Part shown: positions 1-5,772 of the stretch, in pieces
Position numbering within the stretch: the stretch's first letter is position 1
Layout: each line of letters opens with the position of its first letter
From: DATAEK01 sp036258055
GTDB lineage: Bacteria > Acidobacteriota > Vicinamibacteria > Vicinamibacterales > 2-12-FULL-66-21
DNA length: 5,772 nucleotides
Direction of reading: 5' to 3'
NCBI GenBank assembly: GCA_036258055.1
Contig: DATAEK010000248.1
Span: 1 to 5,772 of the forward strand
The notes under the pieces: model-generated
Seen by the model: only the letters and a program-made list of their open reading frames with translations
The model's database searches: none
What the model was told of the DNA's origin: nothing
Program-made: the position numbers and the translations under genes

Positions 1-77
1 GCGACCGAGCCGCCCGAGAGAAGCGCGACAGCGCGCCGGTGAAGTTGCGCGCACGTGGGTGTGGCCTCCACGCGCAT
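1..77 (-). CDS. Possible N-terminus of a further gene, cut by the window edge
   Basis: An ATG at 77-75 opens a frame that runs to the window edge without a stop, giving 25 codons that begin MRVEATPTCAQLHRRAVALL. Third codon positions are strongly G/C, as in the neighbouring genes, which supports real coding. It would start 39 bases after the response-regulator stop on the same strand. An in-frame GTG two codons later (71-69) has AGGA a few bases upstream and may be the true start, because the ATG has only AGG immediately next to it. The helical, Arg-rich start followed by a Ser-Gly-Gly turn resembles in style the N-termini of some PLP-dependent class III aminotransferases, but 25 codons cannot establish a family and no function is assigned. 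Confidence 0.35.
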   Translation of the reverse strand, partial: MRVEATPTCAQLHRRAVALLSGGSV

Positions 78-90
78 CCTAATTGCTAGC

Positions 91-104
91 GTCGGCAGAC
101 CGAC
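91..104 (-). terminator. Short GC hairpin after the response regulator
   Basis: Perfect 5-bp inverted repeat GTCGG/CCGAC with a 4-base loop, 12 bases past the regulator stop. No T-run follows in the direction of transcription (AATTAGG comes next), so this is at best a weak or Rho-assisted end, or a transcript-stabilising hairpin. A second, imperfect hairpin with two 4-bp arms and a 2-base bulge lies at 49-75, but it falls inside the possible next gene. Confidence 0.2.
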
Positions 105-116
105 TGTCCCGTTCGA

Positions 117-749
117 CTACAACTCGATGATGCCTCGCTTCAGCGCGATTACGACCGCGTGTGTGCGATCGTTCGCGTCCAGTTTCGAAAGGATGGTCTT
201 GACGTGGTTTTTGATTGCGTCTTCGGTCGTCAAAAGGTGCGCGGCAATCTCTCGGTTCGACTTGCCCTGGGCGATGAGACGCAGGACGCGGACCTCCCCG
301 GGCGACAGCGCGGCGTCGACCGCATGCTCGGCCAATTCGAACGAAACCTCAGGAGACAGCGCTTTCTTTCCCGCGTGGACGGCACGGATCGTGGTCAGCA
401 GCTCCTTGCGCAGCAAGCTTTTCAGCAAGTACGCAAAGGCACCGGCTCTGAGCGCGCGCAGGATCTGGACGTCGCCCGTGTAGGTCGTGAGCACGATGAT
501 GCGCGCCTCAGGGAACTCGGCGCGAATAGCGGTCAGCGCGTCGAGCCCGTTCATCTCCGGCATCTGCAAGTCCATCAAGGTGACATCGGGATGGAGCCGT
601 CGAAACTGCTCGATTGCTTCCCGGCCGTTCGCGGCTTCGCCGGCGATCAACATGTCGGATTCATCGGCGATCAGGCTGGCAATGCCGTCACGCAGCACTG
701 GATGATCGTCGACCGTCAGAATCCGGATCGCGTCGGAATCGGAGCTCAT
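117..749 (-). CDS. NarL/LuxR-family response regulator (REC + LuxR HTH)
   Basis: A 210-residue transcription factor, the cytoplasmic output partner of the histidine kinase encoded just upstream. The receiver domain spans about residues 6-125: acidic pair Asp14-Asp15 in VDDHP, phospho-acceptor Asp60 in LMDLQMPEMNG, switch Thr88 in VLTTY and Lys110 in YLLKS. A linker leads to a C-terminal LuxR-type helix-turn-helix at about 146-206, seen in LSPGEVRVLRLIAQGKSNREIA followed by VKTILSKLDANDRTHAV. Length and domain order are those of a complete NarL-type regulator, and all phosphorylation residues are present. The ATG overlaps the kinase stop (ATGA) and has no clear ribosome-binding site of its own, so translation is probably coupled to the kinase. 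Phosphorylation should promote dimerisation and DNA binding. The regulon is not visible; the kinase upstream region is a reasonable autoregulation target. The stop is TAG. Confidence 0.96.
   Translation of the reverse strand: MSSDSDAIRILTVDDHPVLRDGIASLIADESDMLIAGEAANGREAIEQFRRLHPDVTLMDLQMPEMNGLDALTAIRAEFPEARIIVLTTYTGDVQILRALRAGAFAYLLKSLLRKELLTTIRAVHAGKKALSPEVSFELAEHAVDAALSPGEVRVLRLIAQGKSNREIAAHLLTTEDAIKNHVKTILSKLDANDRTHAVVIALKRGIIEL
746..749 (-). promoter_or_regulatory. ATGA stop/start overlap coupling kinase and regulator
   Basis: The kinase ends ...GAC GTA TGA and the regulator begins ATG AGC, sharing four bases. Only a weak GGA lies just upstream of the ATG, inside the kinase codons, so the regulator probably relies on ribosomes terminating on the kinase message. 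This fixes the stoichiometry of the pair and supports the regulator start chosen. Confidence 0.85.
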
Positions 750-3700
750 ACGTCCATGCGGTCATCCCGCGCCGTGGGTGTGCGGAACCGCAGCCGAACC
801 CATGAGAACCGACGGGGAACCGCGTCGTATGCAGCACCGACGGGTATGCTCAGATCGAGTCGCGTCCCGCTATCGAGCTTGCTCCAGATGTCGAGGCGCC
901 CGCCGACGCCTTCCGCGCGCTCGCGCATACCGTTCAGCCCAAAATGTCCTTGAGGCGGCTCACGGCGGATCACGCGTTCGTCGATACCGCGGCCGTCGTC
1001 GGCGACACGGAGACGAAAGTGACGGTCGTCGAAGCGAATCTCCACCCGGATACGACGGGCGTGCGCATGTTGAAACGCGTTGCGCAAGGCCTCGACGGCA
1101 ATCCGGTAGACCTCGAGTTGCACGATTGGCCGCAGCGCCCGAGGCGCGCCCCTGCTGTCGACCTCGATGCTCGTCGTGCTGTCGGATGCGAGTTCCAATC
1201 CGAAATTTCTGATCGCCGGGACGAGATCATCGGTTTCCGCTGCCGCGGACCGCAATCCTTGGACAGCATCTCGGGCCTGTGTCGTGGCGTCCGTGGCTTG
1301 ATCGAGTGCCCGTTCCAGTCGTTGTTGCGCCTCGATCGGCCGGTCAGGCAGCAGCTTCAACACCGATTGGAACTTCAGCAGAAGGCCCTGAACACTCTGG
1401 AGTAGCGTATCGTGCAGTTCACGGGCGATACGCGTGCGCTCGGCCACGCGCGCGTCCAGCGTCAGCTCGAGTTGCCGCGCCAGTCGCTGAACGCGGAGCC
1501 GCCAGGCCGTCCAGAAGACGGCTGCGACCGCCACCGCGCACAGTACGCGGAATGCGTTCGTCTGGTCATACGCCGGCGCGATCGAGAACTCGAGCACCTC
1601 ACCCTGCTCGTTCCACACGCCGCTGTTGTTGGCCGCCGCGACGTGAAACCTGTAGTCACCCGGCCGGAGATTCGAATAGTGCACTGTGCGCTGGTTGACG
1701 ACACCCCTCCAATCTGGGTCCTGCCCTTCCAGTCTGAAACGGAACTGGACTTTTTCCGGCGCCGCCAGGCTGGTAGCGGTGTAGTCGATGCGAAGATCGC
1801 GCACGTTGGGATGGATCCGCAAACGCGGCGCCGCTTCGAACGTGGTCCCGTCGGCGGTGATCTGCTCGACGTGGACTGCCGGCGGAATCGCGTTCCTGGG
1901 CAGGTTGGCTGGATCGATCAGGCCGAGCATCCCAGGATAGATCATCCATATTCTTCCGTCCGCCGACTTCGCGACCACCGGCCGTTCTATCTTGTTGACG
2001 CCAGACAGACGGACTCCGTCGCTGCGGTCGAACGTCGCGGCCTCGACCCTCCGCTGCGGATTGGCGGCCCAGGCGCGCATGTCGGATCGCCCAATGCGCA
2101 CCAGCCCGCAACGCATATACAGCCAGTACGACGCAGCATCATCCTCGATGATCCATTGCCCCTCGTTACACGGCAATCCGTTGGCGGTGGTCATCGTGGC
2201 GATGCGCCCGTCGACGATCCGGCTGAAACCGCCCTCCGTCGACGCCCACAGTGCCCCGTCCGAATCGCGCTGAAGGTTCACGAGGTACCCTTCACCCAGC
2301 CCGTCGCGGCGCGTCAGTCTCTGAAGAATCCGGCCACCGCGAAAATGTACCAGCACTCCCCGGATCAGCGCGATCCAGACGCCGCCACTGGAATCCGGCA
2401 CGAGGCCGGATCCTCCCATTCCGCCTCCGCCTTCCTGGAATGACATCCGCTCGACGACCTTGCCGCCGACCACATGCACGACACCTTGATCAAACGAACT
2501 CACCCACACGCCGCCACGGCCGTCGCCGGCGATCGCATAGACCGGCCCTAGATGGAGTGCCGGGACTGACGTAAAGTGGCCGTTGTCGAACATCGCCAAT
2601 CGACCGCCCCCCGTCACCCATATCCGGCCACGTTCATCCGCGGCGAGTGACTGGATCGCATCGGCCGGCAGGTCAGGGTGAGTTCGGGTTCGATAGCTCG
2701 TGACGCGCCCGTCGCGCCATCTGTGAAGCCCGTCGTCGCTGCCGATCCAGATGCTGCCATCAGGCGCGGCGACTATCGACACTGGGTTGGTCGTGGCGGA
2801 GGAACCGCCGGCCAGGGCCATTGCTACGATCGGCAGTTGACGAAAGGAATCCAAGCCGTCGGCCGTGGCGATCCACATCGTCCCTTCGCGGTCCTCGAAG
2901 AACGCGTTCACCTGATCGCCTGAGAGACCGTTGACGTGCGTGAATACGCTTACCTTCCCGTCGTACACGCGCGCGACGCCGTGCGCCTTCGTGCCAATCC
3001 AGAGCGCGCCGTCGCGGTCGCGGAAAAGGGTCGTGGCGGAGATCCTGGACGGTAGGCCCCGAATCGCTTCACTCGAGCGGCCATCTGGCCCGATGTCGCG
3101 AACGCGATCGGAAATGACGACCGTGACGGCGGCAGTGCCGGAGGCCCGCGTCAACCGAATGTTCGGCACTATTGGCTCGGACGTATAGCGAGACGGCGGA
3201 CCGGGGGCCCATCGCCAGAGGCCGGTGCGGGCGCCGACCCAAACGTTTCCCGCACGGTCTTCAGCCAGTGACCACACGAACTCGCCAAGCGTTCCATCCC
3301 CGCCGAAACACGTTGCGGTGGCAGTTGCAAACGCGCAGAGCTTCGCCGGGCCGGTCGCGGTAGTGCCTGCCCAGATCGTTCCGCTCCGATCCTCGAGGAG
3401 CGCGGTTATCTGCATGTTCGACAACGCTGCGTGGTGGGTCAACTGCCCGTTGTTCCAACTCACCAGCCCCTGAGACTTTCCGATCCAGAGCGTGCCGTCG
3501 CGTCCCGCGACAAGGGCGGTGACGAGAGCGCTAGGGAGTCGATCGCCGCGTGGCGGCGTCCACGCGACCGCTCTGACACCGTCGAAGCGAAACACGCCCA
3601 GGTCGGTTCCCAACCACAGGTACCCGTCAGGCGTCTGAGTTATCGCCCGAATGATCCCCTTGATGAATCCGTCTCCAAGCAGCCGTGGGGAGTGACCGTA

Positions 3701-3820
3701 CTGCTGGAGCTCGAGCGAGGGCTTCAGCGCAAGTGCGGGAGGACACGAGAGCAGCACGGCAGCCGTGGCGAGCGCACCGAGCGTTCGCGCCGATCGCCCT
3801 GCTGGCTGTGTGCTGTGCAT
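746..3820 (-). CDS. Reg_prop double-propeller sensor histidine kinase (Y_Y_Y, HisKA_3, HATPase)
   Basis: A membrane sensor kinase of 1024 residues, numbered from the ATG at 3820. Residues 1-31 look like an export signal: Arg9 and Arg12, a hydrophobic stretch, then a PALA-like cleavage site; Leu-Leu-Ser-Cys26 is a poor lipobox alternative. The frame continues 52 codons upstream to a GTG at 3976, but that extension is charged, repeat-derived and would bury the signal, so 3820 is preferred; its ribosome site (GGGGCTGAAG) is only fair. Residues about 60-640 carry repeated D-x-x-G-x-(L/I/V)-W-(I/V) strands, 13 recognisable plus one degenerate, fitting two seven-bladed propellers. A Y_Y_Y domain (about 670-748) includes FRLEGQDPDW and YSNLRPGDYRFHV. 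One transmembrane helix lies at about 756-775. The kinase core has H-box ELHDTLLQ with phospho-acceptor His803 (bases 1412-1414), N-box Asn914, G1 DDGRG at 941-945 and G2 GHFGLNGMRER at 958-968. All catalytic motifs are intact. The ligand is unknown. A basic tail of about 28 residues follows the ATPase domain. Confidence 0.94.
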   Translation of the reverse strand: MHSTQPAGRSARTLGALATAAVLLSCPPALALKPSLELQQYGHSPRLLGDGFIKGIIRAITQTPDGYLWLGTDLGVFRFDGVRAVAWTPPRGDRLPSALVTALVAGRDGTLWIGKSQGLVSWNNGQLTHHAALSNMQITALLEDRSGTIWAGTTATGPAKLCAFATATATCFGGDGTLGEFVWSLAEDRAGNVWVGARTGLWRWAPGPPSRYTSEPIVPNIRLTRASGTAAVTVVISDRVRDIGPDGRSSEAIRGLPSRISATTLFRDRDGALWIGTKAHGVARVYDGKVSVFTHVNGLSGDQVNAFFEDREGTMWIATADGLDSFRQLPIVAMALAGGSSATTNPVSIVAAPDGSIWIGSDDGLHRWRDGRVTSYRTRTHPDLPADAIQSLAADERGRIWVTGGGRLAMFDNGHFTSVPALHLGPVYAIAGDGRGGVWVSSFDQGVVHVVGGKVVERMSFQEGGGGMGGSGLVPDSSGGVWIALIRGVLVHFRGGRILQRLTRRDGLGEGYLVNLQRDSDGALWASTEGGFSRIVDGRIATMTTANGLPCNEGQWIIEDDAASYWLYMRCGLVRIGRSDMRAWAANPQRRVEAATFDRSDGVRLSGVNKIERPVVAKSADGRIWMIYPGMLGLIDPANLPRNAIPPAVHVEQITADGTTFEAAPRLRIHPNVRDLRIDYTATSLAAPEKVQFRFRLEGQDPDWRGVVNQRTVHYSNLRPGDYRFHVAAANNSGVWNEQGEVLEFSIAPAYDQTNAFRVLCAVAVAAVFWTAWRLRVQRLARQLELTLDARVAERTRIARELHDTLLQSVQGLLLKFQSVLKLLPDRPIEAQQRLERALDQATDATTQARDAVQGLRSAAAETDDLVPAIRNFGLELASDSTTSIEVDSRGAPRALRPIVQLEVYRIAVEALRNAFQHAHARRIRVEIRFDDRHFRLRVADDGRGIDERVIRREPPQGHFGLNGMRERAEGVGGRLDIWSKLDSGTRLDLSIPVGAAYDAVPRRFSWVRLRFRTPTARDDRMDV

Positions 3821-3926
3821 GTCGACTGCTTCAGCCCCGACGCTCGACGAGGCTCGATCCGAGGGTACGAGATCTTTTACCACCGTTCGTGAGCGAATGG
3901 TTGTCGATCTGCGCGGTTTCACGCTC

Positions 3927-3951
3927 CCGTACTCGAACGAGCCATACTCGA
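3927..3951. repeat. Two near-identical 10-bp direct repeats (CCRTACTCGA)
   Basis: CCGTACTCGA at 3927-3936 and CCATACTCGA at 3942-3951 match at 9 of 10 bases and are spaced 15 bases start to start, about 110-130 bases upstream of the kinase ATG. They give the EYGS-EYGS duplication in the upstream extension of the kinase frame. They may be half-sites for a regulator, possibly the partner LuxR-type protein, or a chance duplication. Confidence 0.3.
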
Positions 3952-3976
3952 CACACTTTCGGGTGCGCCGAATCAC

Positions 3977-3987
3977 TTATCAGATAA
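3977..3987. promoter_or_regulatory. AT-rich palindrome TTATCAGATAA in the kinase upstream region
   Basis: A perfect 11-base inverted repeat (TTATC, one base, GATAA) in the most AT-rich spot of the otherwise GC-rich intergenic region, about 155 bases upstream of the kinase ATG. On the minus strand it reads CCCTTTTATCTGATAAG. GATAAG matches the -10 consensus at 4 of 6 positions, but no convincing -35 sits 17 bases upstream. It could be an operator, part of a promoter, or a T-rich end of the upstream transcript. No choice can be made from sequence alone. Confidence 0.25.
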
Positions 3988-4014
3988 AAGGGCCGTCGCT
4001 CGTCGCGCGCAGGT

Positions 4015-4060
4015 TTGACTCAACCTACTGCGGAGGCCGGGGCATCTGTTGATTGACTCA
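4015..4060. repeat. 8-bp direct repeat TTGACTCA, two copies 38 bp apart
   Basis: Identical octamers TTGACTCA at 4015-4022 and 4053-4060 (TGAGTCAA on the transcribed strand). The inner TGACTCA is a near-palindrome of the kind bound by dimeric proteins. The second copy overlaps the TGA stop of the possible coding remnant. The spacing and their place upstream of the kinase fit operator sites, but an 8-bp match can occur by chance. Confidence 0.25.
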
Positions 4061-4200
4061 GAAGTCGATCTTGGGTGGCGGGTTGGCCCCGGCGACGTTC
4101 TGTTCCTCGACGAGCAAGGCGAAAGCCGCGCGCGGGCTCGGGTTCCCGCACGCAGCTCCACCTGCGGATTCGCAAGTACCGACTCGAGGAAGCCGACGCC
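4058..4200 (-). pseudogene. Possible frameshifted C-terminal coding remnant
   Basis: Between the two large genes, two adjoining minus-strand frames each look coding. The frame covering 4200-4129 reads GVGFLESVLANPQVELRAGT and 18 of 24 codons end in G or C. The next frame, from about 4126 to the TGA at 4058-4060, reads AFALLVEEQNVAGANPPP then KIDF, with 19 of 22 codons ending in G or C. They join into one sensible peptide if one CG unit is removed from the (CG)4 run at 4127-4134, which is a slippage-prone tract. No plausible start codon or ribosome site lies between the upstream gene's stop (4227) and the peptide. I do not recognise the family. It may be the tail of a decayed gene, a real indel in the read, or a chance composition effect in GC-rich DNA. 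Confidence 0.3.
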
Positions 4201-4211
4201 ACGTAATCGCG

Positions 4212-4228
4212 AAGCACCCTCGTTGCTT
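4212..4228 (-). terminator. Weak hairpin at the stop of the phosphatidyltransferase gene
   Basis: Perfect 5-bp inverted repeat AAGCA/TGCTT with a 7-base loop, overlapping the TAA stop at 4227-4229. The stem is short and no T-run follows (TTCGCGATTACG comes next), so factor-independent termination here is doubtful. Confidence 0.18.
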
Positions 4229-5772
4229 ACGCCGCCACGGCCTCGGCGCTTCCGAGCAGGTGGCGCATTTTCATCACGAGGCTGATCCAGTAGACGTTCC
4301 CACCGATCGCGGCGAGGACGACAATTCCCGGCAGCGCGTAGACGAGTGAAAATGCCATGATGCCGTAGGGCATGGCGGCACGCGTCGCGACGAACGACAT
4401 GCGCCAGACGAGGCGGGACCAGAACGTCGCTTCGGACTTGAATCGCGCTTTGGCCAAGGCGTGGAGCTTTTCCGGCCGCCCGCCGGTGATCCGCGAACGG
4501 AGGAAGATCAGGATCCCGAACGACAGCAAGGTACCCGCGAGCGCGATCGCTCCGAGCCCATAGAACCCGTCCCAGTGCGTCTGGCGCACGGCACCGATGG
4601 TCAGCCCGACGAAGATTGCGAGGTAGTAGGAGTAGTCGCCAAAAGTCTCGATCCAGCACCCCAGCGCGGATTCCTGGTACTTCAGTCGGGCGATCTCACC
4701 ATCGCAGCCGTCGAGCACGCTCGCCGCCAATGACAGAAACGCGGCGAGAACGCCCGTCCAGTAATGCCCGAGGCTGAAGAGCCATGCCGAGTAGAAGCCG
4801 ATGGCGACGAGCATCACCGAGAGCTGGTTGGCGGTGAGCGGCGTCGACATCAGCTTCACGCTGATCGGCAGCGAAATGCGGCGATTGAACCGCGCGATTT
4901 TCGCATCAGTATCCTTGTAGCTCGAACGCCGGATCGTCTGCTCCGCGGCGCCAAGGTCCGCCGGAGTTCCCATTCGGATCGCGAGCATCGCAAGGCCGTT
5001 CGACACAGCGACGCCCGACGGCTGTGAGAACGGCGGCACGTGACGCGCGGCCAGTTCTCGCGCAACCAGCTCGTGATCACGGGCATCGCCGGCGGTCATC
5101 CGGATTACGCCGCTTTCGGGCCACGCCTGACCGGCGGCGACGTCGAGACTCCGCCCCGCTTCGGCCGGCAGCTCACGGGCGGCGCGCAGGAGCGCCGGCG
5201 AGACTACCGTACCGGCCCCGATGATAGTGACGCTCTGAGCTTGCGGTAGTGATTCAAGAGCGGTCTTCCATTCGCGCTCGACCGTCGCCACCTCGATTCC
5301 GGCGCCCGTCTCGCTCGCGAGCCCGCGCAGCCGCCGTATCAGCTGGGTACGGCCAGCCGGCTGGGGCGCCCAGACGATGATGCGGGAGTAGCCCGCCCGC
5401 ACCGCGGGGCGCACGACGCGCTCGAGAATTGGGAGGCCTGCCAACTTTGCGAATGCCGGCACCGATACTGACGGAGCATTTGGAACGTAAACCAGCGTAT
5501 CGGCCGTTTCACCCTGCCGCTTGTCGGCGGCCGGTTCAGTGAGCGTGGACCGGGCGGAGCGTGGATAGATCGCCAACCCCACGCCGGCCCAGAACAGCCC
5601 GCGCAGGCGGCGCGTCAGCGCGAGCGCCGCGCCACCCCCGACCGCGCCAACGGCGGTGACCGCGGCGAGGCTCGACGCTTCGAGCGCCCCGATGTTCGCC
5701 GGAATGAACCCGGATGCGAAACTCGCGACGCGTGACAGCGTCTCGATGGCGACCGCGCCGATCGCCGTGATC
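4227..5772 (-). CDS. Flippase-like / degenerate nucleotidyltransferase / CDP-alcohol phosphatidyltransferase fusion (5' end outside window)
   Basis: An open frame enters at the window edge and runs to TAA at 4227; 514 residues are visible, numbered from the edge. Residues 1-63 resemble the end of a UPF0104/LPG-synthase-TM (HpnL-like) protein: IETLSRVASF, FIPANIGALEA, then ALALTRRLRGLFW. A linker follows (about 70-92). Residues about 93-280 have a nucleotidyltransferase-like order (AGLPILERVV, AGYSRIIVW, IIGAGTVVSP), but the Gly-rich NTP loop is absent and the usual GD metal-binding Asp is Ala. Residues about 285-500 form the CDP-alcohol phosphatidyltransferase membrane domain: NRRISLPIS, TPLTANQLS, then DGCDGEIAR at 354-362, Gly371, Glu375 where the third Asp normally sits, and Asp379. 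Several hydrophobic segments follow. This family transfers a phospho-alcohol from a CDP-alcohol, releasing CMP; the acceptor is unknown. An NTase-CDP-AP order is known in bifunctional inositol-phosphate cytidylyltransferase/DIPP synthases. The in-frame GTG at 5582 lacks a ribosome site and is probably internal. Confidence 0.85.
   Translation of the reverse strand, partial: ITAIGAVAIETLSRVASFASGFIPANIGALEASSLAAVTAVGAVGGGAALALTRRLRGLFWAGVGLAIYPRSARSTLTEPAADKRQGETADTLVYVPNAPSVSVPAFAKLAGLPILERVVRPAVRAGYSRIIVWAPQPAGRTQLIRRLRGLASETGAGIEVATVEREWKTALESLPQAQSVTIIGAGTVVSPALLRAARELPAEAGRSLDVAAGQAWPESGVIRMTAGDARDHELVARELAARHVPPFSQPSGVAVSNGLAMLAIRMGTPADLGAAEQTIRRSSYKDTDAKIARFNRRISLPISVKLMSTPLTANQLSVMLVAIGFYSAWLFSLGHYWTGVLAAFLSLAASVLDGCDGEIARLKYQESALGCWIETFGDYSYYLAIFVGLTIGAVRQTHWDGFYGLGAIALAGTLLSFGILIFLRSRITGGRPEKLHALAKARFKSEATFWSRLVWRMSFVATRAAMPYGIMAFSLVYALPGIVVLAAIGGNVYWISLVMKMRHLLGSAEAVAA

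Larger units (their letters stand above)
3821..4226. other. Intergenic region between the phosphatidyltransferase fusion and the sensor kinase
   Basis: About 400 bases with no intact gene. From the upstream end it holds the possible coding remnant, the TTGACTCA repeat pair, the TTATCAGATAA palindrome and the CCRTACTCGA repeats. The kinase transcript should start in the lower half. No -35/-10 pair close to the sigma-70 consensus was found on the minus strand. A possible extension of the kinase to a GTG at 3976 lies here and is judged non-coding. I see no tRNA, no strong intrinsic terminator and no mobile-element end. Confidence 0.7.

Noticed and set aside
1412..2443. Long plus-strand open frame (343 codons) opposite the kinase gene, and a similar 264-codon frame at 159-953
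   Set aside because: They lie opposite regions with unmistakable kinase and regulator domains, have Arg/Pro/His-rich composition typical of antisense frames in GC-rich DNA, and show no recognisable domain.
3821..3976. Extending the kinase start upstream to a GTG at 3976 (52 extra residues)
   Set aside because: The extension is highly charged, partly made of a short DNA repeat, and would place the clear export signal internally. The ATG at 3820 gives a normal signal peptide.
3981..4030. T-rich stretch CCCTTTTATC on the minus strand as an intrinsic terminator
   Set aside because: No stable stem directly precedes the T-run, so it does not meet the usual hairpin-plus-U-tract pattern.
3973..4659. 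Minus-strand 228-codon open frame overlapping the phosphatidyltransferase gene
   Set aside because: Over 4227-4659 it is out of frame with a domain carrying clear family motifs, and its Arg/Pro/Ala-rich composition is shadow-like. Only the part at 4129-4200 has coding character, which is reported as a possible remnant.
5580..5582. GTG as the start of the CDP-alcohol phosphatidyltransferase gene
   Set aside because: It has no ribosome-binding site, the frame stays open to the window edge, and the codons upstream encode a membrane-protein-like sequence continuous with what follows.
1..5772. CRISPR array, tRNA, rRNA or insertion sequence
   Set aside because: No regularly spaced direct repeats, no cloverleaf or rRNA-like segments, and no transposase motifs or terminal inverted repeats were seen on either strand.

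Overview
The window is GC-rich bacterial DNA. Every gene I can support is on the minus strand, so transcription runs from high to low coordinates. A sensor kinase with paired Reg_prop beta-propellers, with its NarL/LuxR-type regulator directly behind it, is a combination abundant in Acidobacteriota (for example Vicinamibacteria) and also found in Gemmatimonadota and Bacteroidota. The GC content argues against Bacteroidota. This placement is inference from gene style; there is no rRNA or marker gene here.

Layout in transcription order. (1) 5772-4227: the 3' part of a large membrane-enzyme gene that is still open at the window edge. It reads without a stop from a UPF0104/LPG-synthase-TM (flippase-like) C-terminal segment, through a nucleotidyltransferase-like domain that has lost its catalytic signatures, into a CDP-alcohol phosphatidyltransferase domain. 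A GTG at 5582 could be mistaken for the start, but the frame is open and family-like on both sides of it. (2) 4226-3821: about 400 bases with no intact gene. They hold what looks like a frameshifted C-terminal coding remnant (4200-4058), a small hairpin at the upstream gene's stop, an 8-bp direct repeat, an AT-rich palindrome and a pair of 10-bp near-repeats. The promoter of the sensor kinase should lie here. (3) 3820-746: a 1024-residue sensor histidine kinase with an export signal, about 13-14 propeller blades, a Y_Y_Y domain, one transmembrane helix, HisKA_3 and HATPase. (4) 749-117: its response regulator, overlapping the kinase stop by an ATGA. (5) 77-1: possibly the first 25 codons of a further gene leaving the window.

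How they work together: the kinase and regulator form a standard two-component pair, made from one transcript and translationally coupled. The kinase senses an unknown ligand outside the cytoplasmic membrane and phosphorylates Asp60 of the regulator, which binds DNA through its LuxR HTH. The CDP-alcohol phosphatidyltransferase fusion is separated from the pair by about 400 bases and is probably a separate unit. It looks like a single polypeptide combining synthesis of a phosphodiester-linked lipid or polyol with a flippase-like membrane module, and it is the most unusual item here.
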